Shown here piece by piece: positions 13,740 through 20,303 of a DNA stretch of 20,303 nucleotides. Origin of the DNA: Candidatus Rifleibacteriota bacterium (lineage in GTDB: Bacteria > Riflebacteria > Ozemobacteria > Ozemobacterales > Ozemobacteraceae). The DNA is taken from assembly GCA_017526725.1 (NCBI GenBank), contig JAFXRA010000116.1:1-20303 (forward strand), written 5' to 3'. Each line of letters starts with the position of its first letter. The stretch's first letter is position 1. Position numbers and translations under genes: made by a program. Under the pieces are notes generated by a model. The model had not been told where the DNA came from. It saw only the letters and a program-made list of their open reading frames with translations, and did not search any database.

Positions 13740-14810
13740 TTACACCTCAATATCTACTATCTTCTTGATGATGAGAATTCCTATGGCTTCCCATACCAAA
13801 CCTGCAACAATTAGGAACCATCCTCTAAACCAGCCTCTCTTAAAGGTAAATAGCTTAGACATGAATTCCGGATTCAAAATGTAAATCATTATACCTAAAC
13901 CAAAGGGTAAAGCAGCAACCAGCATGCCAGATACTTTCGCCTGAGCAGTTTTAGTTTGAATATCACCTTTGATTCTCATTCTTTCACGAATGGTTTTTCC
14001 TATTTTTTCCAAGACTTCGGCTAGGTTACCACCGACCTGACGCTGAATCAAAACAACTGTTGTTACAAGGTCCCAGTCTTCACTTTCGACACGTCCGTTT
14101 AAGGCTACAAGTGTGTCTTCGAGGTTCATACCAAGGCTGTTTTCTTTCAAAACTCTTTTCAGTTCTTTGCTCATTGGCGGAAGGGATTCCTTACAAACCA
14201 TTTCAAGAGCTTGCAAGAATGAATAGCCGGCTTTTAGACCGTTAGCAATCATAATCAATGTGTCTAATATCTGGTCATTGAAAGCTTGCTTTCGCTTTGC
14301 GCTAACGATACTGACCCAAACCAATGGAACGAAATAGGCTGCTATGGCTAGCACAATTGCTATGGCAAGGTTTCTTAATACTACAGTACCTATCATCATG
14401 GCAATCATAACTGCCAGGAATTGTATTGCAACAAATTCATTAGCTTTTAAGGGAATATCAGCTTTTGCAAGCTGATCAGCTATTTTTGCAGCCATTCCTT
14501 TTGGAGTAAGAATGGTACCCATATTAGCAAGAATGCGTTTTGCATTGTCATGCTTGCCTTTTTTTCTGTTGCCTCGCAGTTCGCTAGTCCAATCTTCTTC
14601 ATCGCCTTCTTTGGCTTCTTCGTCTTCATCAGCTTCTAAAGCATCTTCAGGCAGAGCATACTCTTCTTTGGCTGCTTTTTCACTTTCGATGAGATATTGT
14701 TCCATTCTTTCTCTGACGTCAGAGCCAGGGTCTTTCCCTAGAATGGAGAACAGCAGAAGGACGAACATAATTGTCGCAATCCCTGCAAATACTAAGAATA
14801 CTAGCTGCAT
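13740..14810 (-). CDS. tadB: Flp pilus inner-membrane platform protein TadB
   Basis: The 356-residue protein has an N-terminal membrane helix (2-24), then a strongly acidic stretch (about 56-73, ending DEEDW) and a basic patch (NRKKGKHD). Two central membrane helices (about 126-168) and the F domain follow: ILDTLIMIANGLKAGYSFLQALEMV and a segment containing IQRQVGGNLAEVLEKI. Two C-terminal helices (about 294-311 and 330-347) close it. TadB and TadC are distant homologues that form the platform together. It starts six bases after tadA with only a weak ribosome site, which suggests coupling. The acidic stretch is a low-complexity feature of this copy and may vary between relatives. Confidence 0.95.
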   Translation of the reverse strand: MQLVFLVFAGIATIMFVLLLFSILGKDPGSDVRERMEQYLIESEKAAKEEYALPEDALEADEDEEAKEGDEEDWTSELRGNRKKGKHDNAKRILANMGTILTPKGMAAKIADQLAKADIPLKANEFVAIQFLAVMIAMMIGTVVLRNLAIAIVLAIAAYFVPLVWVSIVSAKRKQAFNDQILDTLIMIANGLKAGYSFLQALEMVCKESLPPMSKELKRVLKENSLGMNLEDTLVALNGRVESEDWDLVTTVVLIQRQVGGNLAEVLEKIGKTIRERMRIKGDIQTKTAQAKVSGMLVAALPFGLGIMIYILNPEFMSKLFTFKRGWFRGWFLIVAGLVWEAIGILIIKKIVDIEV

Positions 14811-14816
14811 AGTTTT

Positions 14817-16199
14817 TTACCAGCCTTTTGAGGTATCTGTAAAAATATTCGGAGGCAGATGTATGCCAAATTCAGCAAATTTGCTGGCAAATTTGGGTCT
14901 GATTCCTGTTGGTTTCAATCTGCCGACAATTTTGCCATTTTCATCAATACCAGACTGTTCAAATCTGAATATATCCTGAGTAACAATCTTTTCACCTTCC
15001 ATACCCTGTATTTCAGTAAGGTATGTAATCTTTCTTGAACCGTCTTTCAGACGAGACTGCTGAATAATCAAGTTAATAGCAGAACTTATCTGTTCACGAA
15101 TAGCTCTAACCGGTAAATCCATACCAGACATAAGAACCATTGTTTCAAGACGAGAAAGCATATCGCGTGGAGTATTGGCGTGTGCTGTTGTCAGAGAACC
15201 ATCGTGACCGGTGTTCATAGCTTGAAGCATGTCGAGAGTTTCGCCACCGCGGCATTCCCCAACTATAACTCTTTCCGGTCTCATACGAAGTGTATTCTTA
15301 ATCAATTCACGCATTGGAACAGCACCTTTACCTTCGATGTTGGCAGGTCTTGTTTCAAGTCTGACTACATGAGGCTGACGGAGCTGAAGTTCGGCGGCGT
15401 CTTCGCATGTGATGATACGTTCATCTTCAGGAATGAAAGAACTTAGAATATTCAATGTAGTGGTCTTACCAGAACCAGTACCACCTGATACTACGATGTT
15501 CAGACGAACCTTAATACAGGCTTCAATGAAAGTAGCCATTTCAGGAGTTAGGGTTCCAAACCTGATAAGGTCGGCAACACCTAAGGCTTCTTTCTTGAAC
15601 TTTCTGATTGTGATTGTTGGACCATTTAATGCAAGAGGAGGAATAATTGCATTAACACGAGAACCATCTGGAAGACGGGCGTCAACGTAAGGAACTGATT
15701 CGTCGATACGTCTGCCGATTGGGGCAACGATTCTTTCTATGATTCTCATAACATGGTCGTTATCTTTAAACTTAATGTCTGAAAGAACCAGCTTACCTTT
15801 CTTTTCGTAATAAATCTGATATGGCCCATTGACCATGACTTCTGAAATATCTTCTTCGTCTAGCAATGGCTGAATCGGACCAAAACCAACCATATCATCA
15901 AGAAGGGTATTGGTCATCAATTCATTTTCTCTTGTACTGAGAACGATATTGAGTTTTGGACTTTCTTCGCTTATAACAACTGCTATGCGGTCTTTGAGCA
16001 TAGCACGCTTCTTGTCCATATTCTGTTCAGCCATAATAGCGGCTGGCATATCATCAATAAGTTTGGTATGAACTTTTTCCTTTAATTTTTCAAAGCTTGA
16101 AAGTACTTGTGTTGAAGCACCTTCAAGAATTGAAGATGTAGAGGTTGATGATTTTTCACTTTTCTTTTCTTCGTTTAATCTGGATAAAAGACCACCCAT
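14817..16199 (-). CDS. cpaF: Flp pilus motor ATPase TadA/CpaF
   Basis: The 460-residue protein is a type II/IV secretion ATPase of the CpaF family. All key motifs are present: the CpaF-type N-terminal domain (FGPIQPLLDEEDISEVMVNG, about 105-125), VDARLPDGSRVNAIIPP (172-188), Walker A GGTGSGKT (239-246), Asp box CEDAAELQL (265-273), Walker B RVIVGECRGGE (310-320) and His box GHDGSLTTAHAN (331-342). No residue appears lost, so it should be active. It forms a cytosolic hexamer that powers pilus assembly. A consensus GGAGG lies six bases before the ATG and 18 bases separate it from cpaE. The first 40 residues are Ser-rich and poorly ordered. Confidence 0.97.
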   Translation of the reverse strand: MGGLLSRLNEEKKSEKSSTSTSSILEGASTQVLSSFEKLKEKVHTKLIDDMPAAIMAEQNMDKKRAMLKDRIAVVISEESPKLNIVLSTRENELMTNTLLDDMVGFGPIQPLLDEEDISEVMVNGPYQIYYEKKGKLVLSDIKFKDNDHVMRIIERIVAPIGRRIDESVPYVDARLPDGSRVNAIIPPLALNGPTITIRKFKKEALGVADLIRFGTLTPEMATFIEACIKVRLNIVVSGGTGSGKTTTLNILSSFIPEDERIITCEDAAELQLRQPHVVRLETRPANIEGKGAVPMRELIKNTLRMRPERVIVGECRGGETLDMLQAMNTGHDGSLTTAHANTPRDMLSRLETMVLMSGMDLPVRAIREQISSAINLIIQQSRLKDGSRKITYLTEIQGMEGEKIVTQDIFRFEQSGIDENGKIVGRLKPTGIRPKFASKFAEFGIHLPPNIFTDTSKGW

Positions 16200-16217
16200 G
16201 TTTTTCCTCCGTTATTA

Positions 16218-17414
16218 TTAACTGCCAAACAGCAGGTCTTTAATTCGTAATATAGCACTTTTATTAGTATTGACTGGCTTTTTGCTCGGACCAATCAGTT
16301 TTTCTGCTACGTCTATTATCGTTCTTGATATAAGACTAGCTGGCGATTTAAGAACAAAAGATTCTCCTTTGTTCAGTGAAACCTGAACAAGTATAGAATC
16401 CATAGGTATTGTTGCATAGACTGGAATACCTAGACCAGCTTCAAGACTTGCTTTGTCTATACCAACATCTGGCATATCCTTGTTAAGAATAATCTTAATC
16501 TTGGATATATCATAGTTGATATCCTGCAATGTCTTTAATAATGACTTTGTGTTCTTCAAAGACGTTATTTCTAAGGTTGCAACCAAGAATAGCAGACTGG
16601 TTTTATCAAGTATTGCCAGTTCTTTTTCTGTAATAGTTGCAGGCATATCAATTATAATAAATTGATACAAAGGCTTAATTGCATCTATTATCTGCTGGAT
16701 ATGCTTTGAGTTAACTGCTTCAGCTAATGCAGGTTCTTTTGGAGCTGCAAGAACTTCTAGACCGCACGCGTGTTTGGTTATGCGTCTTTCGATTCCATCA
16801 GGAGTAAACTCATCTTTTTCTATTACATCGTTAATTGTGCATTTTGGATGCAAATCCAAAGTCAGAGCAACGTCTCCAAACTGTAATGATGCGTCGATAA
16901 GCAGAGTTCTTTTGCCTTTGGCAGCTAGAGCTGCAGCAAGATTAACTGCTAGAGTAGTCCTTCCGACGCCGCCTTTTGTAGCAAAGAAAGTAATTACTTT
17001 TGCATTATTATCTTCTGAAAAAAGCTCTGCTTTGTCTTTAAGCCATTTGTTAAATACATTATGAATCGCGTCAGATAAATCCTGATTAGAGAATGGCTCA
17101 ATCAAATAGTCTTTAGCACCAGATTTCATAGCCTGTCTGAAATATTCAGGACTACTTTTTACAGACATAATAATCGACTGAATATTCTGGTTATCTTTGG
17201 AAAGAATTTCTGTGACTTTTAATCCATCAATTCCTTCTAAATCTATGTCTAAAAGAACTATATGCGGCTGAAGCTCTTTAGATTTGTCTAAGGCTTCCTG
17301 TCCATTTCTAGCTTCGCCAACAATGCAGACATCATCCATGTTGATCAGCATTCTTTTAACATTATTCAGCCAATCTTCTTTGCTGTCAGCGATTAGTAGC
17401 TTGATTGTTGCCAT
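16218..17414 (-). CDS. cpaE: Pilus localisation ATPase TadZ/CpaE with atypical receiver domain
   Basis: The 398-residue protein is a receiver-like domain (1-125) joined to a MinD/ParA-type ATPase (about 137-370). The receiver has D10 followed by Ser rather than the usual acidic pair, and D56 in LLDIDLEG as a possible phosphoacceptor. The usual KP of the last motif reads EP (DYLIEPF, E106), so the conserved Lys is missing. The ATPase has a deviant Walker A, TKGGVGRTT (146-154): the signature Lys147 is kept, but the P-loop Lys is Arg152. LLIDASLQFGD (171-181) and FIIIDMPA (252-259) serve as the other nucleotide-site strands. In studied systems TadZ/CpaE positions the machine at a cell pole. Order between secretin and motor is canonical. 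The ribosome site (CAGG) is weak. Confidence 0.93.
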   Translation of the reverse strand: MATIKLLIADSKEDWLNNVKRMLINMDDVCIVGEARNGQEALDKSKELQPHIVLLDIDLEGIDGLKVTEILSKDNQNIQSIIMSVKSSPEYFRQAMKSGAKDYLIEPFSNQDLSDAIHNVFNKWLKDKAELFSEDNNAKVITFFATKGGVGRTTLAVNLAAALAAKGKRTLLIDASLQFGDVALTLDLHPKCTINDVIEKDEFTPDGIERRITKHACGLEVLAAPKEPALAEAVNSKHIQQIIDAIKPLYQFIIIDMPATITEKELAILDKTSLLFLVATLEITSLKNTKSLLKTLQDINYDISKIKIILNKDMPDVGIDKASLEAGLGIPVYATIPMDSILVQVSLNKGESFVLKSPASLISRTIIDVAEKLIGPSKKPVNTNKSAILRIKDLLFGS

Positions 17415-17442
17415 TTTTTACCTGAAACGAATTTAAGAACAA

Positions 17443-19083
17443 TTATTTATCTGCTGGAACGTGGCTTGATTTAATCTGTTCAAAGATATTGTTGAGATTT
17501 TCAAGTTTATCAGAACGTCTTGGAACTTTTATAGTTTCAAACTTCTTGTTGCCAAGTAAATCTCTTTCTTTATTAGTAATCTTTGGAGTTAACAGAATAA
17601 TTAGTTCGTTTTCGCTGTTGCTTACAGAACGATGTCTGAAAAGTCTTCCAACTAATGGTAAACGACTTAAACCTGGAACACCGTACCAAGAAATGCTATT
17701 GTTCTTACTGATTAAACCGCCAAGAGCTATAGTCTGCTGATCTTTAACTCTAACAGTTGTCATGATGTCTCTTGAGTGTTTGTCAGGTGAAGCTCCATTA
17801 CCTCTTTCAAAGCTAAGTTCTTCCTGTTGTGCATATACAGAGAATTTTAAATCGTCATCGTCTATATATAAGTCTCTAATACAAAGTCTTAGTTTCGCTT
17901 CAAATGGTTCATAAGAAGTTTTACCATTCCCGGCGTCTTTTTCAACCTGTACGGTTTGACCGACATCAACGAATGCTAAGCCCTGATCACTTGATGGATC
18001 TGAAGGATTTGCTTCTCCATGCCAGCTTGATTCTGCTTTTGAATAATATGAAGGCTGAGGAATAGCACTAGCGTAAACAATCAGATTAGGTTTAGATATA
18101 ACTTTTGCTTTTCCTGATTCTTCCCATGCTTTAACTTGAGCTTCTACCAAGCTTAATCTGTTTACATTTTTCATGTAGAATGGATTCATGTGCTTGGGTA
18201 GAATAGCATTTCCAGCACTATCTCCAATTTCTCCAAAGTTCAATGTGCCATATCCAACATCAGTTCCGCCCCATTTTATACCTAAGTCTTCGCTGTTCTT
18301 TTTGGTGACTTGGAGTATATAAGCCTGGAATACAACCTGATATGGGTCTGTTATTGTTACAAGGTTACTAATCTGTTTTTCATCAGTAACAAAACCTTTA
18401 ACTATTTCAGACATATTTATGTATTCATTCTGATTCTTTACACTACCTTGAAGAATAATTCTTATTCCGGCGCTGTCAGTTGCTATTAATGGATTGGTGT
18501 TAACAGAAATGTCATTTGGATCAATTTTTGAAGAGATAACACTGACTTTAACTTCAGGCTGCTTAATAGCTGCTTCAATTCTCTGCTGCAGAGAACTTAC
18601 CGCCGCTTCATATTCAACAAGACTGATTAACTGTTTATTGCCTACTAAACTTTTTGCTACAGTTTCAGCTCTTTTCTTTTCTTCCTTTGAACTGGCTTGG
18701 CCCTGGAGGTAAGCAGCATCCGGGAAAACTTTAAGAGTTAAGTTCTTGTTGCCAATGATCGCATCAAACTTTTCGTGGATGATATTTTTTTCTGAATAGG
18801 TTTCTACGTCATAAACTCGCTTACCTGTCATATCCCAGAGAATAAGCTGAGTAGCATTGGCTTGTTCACCTATGCCGGAGAGTATTATTTCGTCATCAGA
18901 AACGTTTAAAACATCAACAACGTCGTCTTTAACAGCAAGAATCTTTTTAACACCGTAAGCCGGTATAGAAACTGATTTGCCTAATGGAATCAAAAGTTTT
19001 TCTGCTGCTTCAGCAGTTAAATTAAAACTAGCAAGAGAGCAGAGCATTAATGTGGTTGATAATAGCTTAAATGGTTTCAGCAT
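17443..19083 (-). CDS. cpaC: Outer-membrane secretin of the Tad pilus (CpaC/RcpA)
   Basis: The 546-residue protein has a signal peptide cut near residue 27 (TAEAAEK). The pilus-assembly N-terminal domain follows (30-98, IPLGKSVSIPAYGVKKILAV, with an ILSGIGEQ turn), then two BON-like segments (about 105-160 and 165-245, including VFPDAAYLQGQ and IILQGSVKNQ). The secretin core is at about 250-503, closing with VRVKDQQTIALGGLISKN, GVPGLSRLPLVGRLFRHR and ELIILLTPKI, all standard. A polar, aromatic loop (343-368) sits in the core and looks longer than usual. The start lies two bases past the cpaB stop, with GAGG ten bases upstream. It forms the multimeric outer-membrane channel through which the pilus passes. 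Confidence 0.95.
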   Translation of the reverse strand: MLKPFKLLSTTLMLCSLASFNLTAEAAEKLLIPLGKSVSIPAYGVKKILAVKDDVVDVLNVSDDEIILSGIGEQANATQLILWDMTGKRVYDVETYSEKNIIHEKFDAIIGNKNLTLKVFPDAAYLQGQASSKEEKKRAETVAKSLVGNKQLISLVEYEAAVSSLQQRIEAAIKQPEVKVSVISSKIDPNDISVNTNPLIATDSAGIRIILQGSVKNQNEYINMSEIVKGFVTDEKQISNLVTITDPYQVVFQAYILQVTKKNSEDLGIKWGGTDVGYGTLNFGEIGDSAGNAILPKHMNPFYMKNVNRLSLVEAQVKAWEESGKAKVISKPNLIVYASAIPQPSYYSKAESSWHGEANPSDPSSDQGLAFVDVGQTVQVEKDAGNGKTSYEPFEAKLRLCIRDLYIDDDDLKFSVYAQQEELSFERGNGASPDKHSRDIMTTVRVKDQQTIALGGLISKNNSISWYGVPGLSRLPLVGRLFRHRSVSNSENELIILLTPKITNKERDLLGNKKFETIKVPRRSDKLENLNNIFEQIKSSHVPADK

Positions 19084-19085
19084 GA

Positions 19086-20108
19086 TTAATTTTCCTCGCT
19101 AGTTTGTATCGGTTGGAATTGTGGAATAAGCGGATTTTCAGTGATAGATTGCTTGTTTAATTTGCTGGAAGCAGGACCGCTATATTTCTTAACTTCTCGG
19201 CGTTTTGAACTGCCGAACATGATTTCTACTTTTCCATCATCAACTGGAACCTGGTCTTCATCATGACTATGATTGTGGTAAGAAGCCTGAGGAGCAGTTT
19301 GTGCTAACTGCTGCTGAAGTGCCGGGTCATTAATTCCAGCTGTAGAAGCATGACCTATATCTTTAAGAACAATTTGTTCTGTTGCACCTTTGGTTTGAAC
19401 TACATTGTCCTTATCTGTCGGATTCTTGAGAACAAGTCTGAAAGTTGTTCCTGCATCCAAATACATAAGTTTTTCTAGGTCTTCAGGAGTAAGAGCTAAG
19501 GTAATCAATTCTGCTTTGCTTGCTGCAATAGCTGGAGTCATAGTAGCTATTGCACCTTCGAATTCATAGGTGTTACCCATAGCAAGAACCTGAATGTCTT
19601 GAAGAACTATCTTGGTGATGGTTTCGCCGTTTCTTGGTCTAAAAGTAGCGATTACATCAACGAAGTCGCCTTGCTGAATGAAACCGCCGACTGATGATGC
19701 CTTTGAAACTGCTATAGAAACAGCACGTTTACCGGCTGGAATTGCTCTTGCAAGATTTGGAATTGTGTCTTCATCCATAAGTCTAACAGGAGTAATTATG
19801 TCTTCAGGAAGTACAGTTACTGCTGTATATCTGTTAGTTAATGAAGCTATTGAGGTAAATGCTGTGTCTGGAACAGAAGAAGCTATAAGTTCTTTGAGTT
19901 CAAAACAGTCGTTCAGCATAGAAGCTTCAAGTCTTGTTCTTGCAGCAAGTCTTTTCTTGCATACAACAACTCTTTTCTTGAGTATTGGCTGCTCAATAAC
20001 TGGTGCAGTAATTTGAGCAGGTTGTTGCTTTTTCTGGATTTGATTCCAGAGAAACACTGACACTATCAACGATGCAATCAGTGCAACCAAAATTGCTTTT
20101 TTATTCAC
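19086..20108 (-). CDS. cpaB: Pilus assembly protein CpaB/RcpC
   Basis: The 340-residue protein starts with GTG; AGGAGGG lies nine bases upstream and no better start exists. It has an N-terminal membrane anchor (about 5-22), a Gln/Pro-rich link, a SAF domain (about 45-110, VVVCKKRLAARTRLEASML) and the RcpC/CpaB domain with GGFIQQGDFVDVIAT (141-155), LQDIQVLAMG and LALTPEDLEKLMYL (203-216). The tail after about 250 is Gln-rich, with a His/Asp cluster (YHNHSHDED, 277-285), before the usual closing VEIMFGSSKRREVK (294-307) and about 30 extra residues. CpaB works with the secretin in the periplasm. It is the first gene of the machine operon. Confidence 0.94.
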   Translation of the reverse strand: MNKKAILVALIASLIVSVFLWNQIQKKQQPAQITAPVIEQPILKKRVVVCKKRLAARTRLEASMLNDCFELKELIASSVPDTAFTSIASLTNRYTAVTVLPEDIITPVRLMDEDTIPNLARAIPAGKRAVSIAVSKASSVGGFIQQGDFVDVIATFRPRNGETITKIVLQDIQVLAMGNTYEFEGAIATMTPAIAASKAELITLALTPEDLEKLMYLDAGTTFRLVLKNPTDKDNVVQTKGATEQIVLKDIGHASTAGINDPALQQQLAQTAPQASYHNHSHDEDQVPVDDGKVEIMFGSSKRREVKKYSGPASSKLNKQSITENPLIPQFQPIQTSEEN

Positions 20109-20144
20109 GAGAAAGGTCCCTCCTATAAGAGACAGTGATAAAAG

Positions 20145-20173
20145 ATACTAACACAGGCAAAACTGTTAGGCAA
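20145..20173 (-). promoter_or_regulatory. Proximal promoter of the tad machine operon, with inverted repeat
   Basis: On the minus strand TTGCCT (20173-20168) and TAGTAT (20150-20145) are 17 bases apart, each 4 of 6 to consensus, with TG placed one base before the -10 (extended -10). An inverted repeat, CTAACA-N10-TGTTAG (20148-20169), fills the spacer and touches both boxes, a natural operator position. The leader would be about 30 bases. Confidence 0.5.
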
Positions 20174-20185
20174 CTTTTTCTTATT

Positions 20186-20215
20186 ATTATGTACAGAAAT
20201 TTACTATTTAATCAA
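20186..20215 (-). promoter_or_regulatory. Second candidate promoter upstream of cpaB
   Basis: On the minus strand TTGATT (20215-20210) and CATAAT (20191-20186) are 18 bases apart, matching 4 of 6 and 5 of 6. It would give a leader about 40 bases longer than the proximal promoter. Upstream to 20303 I see no gene. Confidence 0.4.
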
Positions 20216-20303
20216 GCAAAAAACATGCCCTGTTTTAAAGCTTACCAGGTAAAACAATGATAGCAAGCTATTAAGACGCCGATAAAAATATCTAGGCCAA
20301 GAT

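Noticed and set aside
14512..14979. 155-codon plus-strand frame across tadB/tadA
   Set aside because: It is antisense to two strongly supported genes. Its Ser/Leu-rich composition reflects the complement of the acidic stretch in TadB, and there is no ribosome site.

Overview
The window carries a nearly complete Tad (tight adherence, Flp-type) pilus locus from an AT-rich Gram-negative bacterium (by eye under 40% G+C). The outer-membrane secretin, lipoproteins and periplasmic TPR protein imply two membranes. I cannot name the lineage from sequence alone. Gene order and the odd paralogues would fit a poorly sampled phylum (Candidatus Riflebacteria-like is only a guess).

Layout, read along the minus strand from the right end. 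(1) 20303-11241 is the machine operon: a promoter region, then cpaB, the secretin cpaC/rcpA, the localisation ATPase cpaE/tadZ, the motor ATPase cpaF/tadA, tadB, tadC, a DUF192 gene and a three-domain beta-sandwich lipoprotein. The genes are tightly packed or overlap, and a strong intrinsic terminator closes the operon. (2) 11240-10750 is non-coding. It holds an inverted-repeat structure built from two families of short repeats, one of which contains small variable hairpins. (3) 10734-5201 is the pseudopilin/minor-subunit operon: tadE1-tadG1, tadE2, tadE3 and a large tadG2. TadG2 is a paralogue of TadG1 split by a foreign domain of about 580 residues. (4) 5106-3071 is on the plus strand and convergent with (3): a secreted helical protein of unknown function, then a 12-repeat TPR protein resembling TadD or PilW/PilF-type accessory proteins. 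A bidirectional terminator separates it from tadG2. (5) 2811-1 is on the minus strand: an 850-residue PilX-like membrane-anchored protein, coupled by an ATGA overlap to a type IV prepilin-like gene that runs off the left edge.

How the parts should work together, from knowledge of Tad systems: TadA powers assembly at the TadB/TadC inner-membrane platform, TadZ places the machine, CpaB and the secretin form the exit channel, and TadE/TadG proteins act as pseudopilins or tip/adhesin subunits. No Flp major pilin and no TadV/CpaA prepilin peptidase is encoded here, so both must lie elsewhere. The most notable features are the domain insertion in TadG2 and the inverted repeat cassette at 10983-11225.
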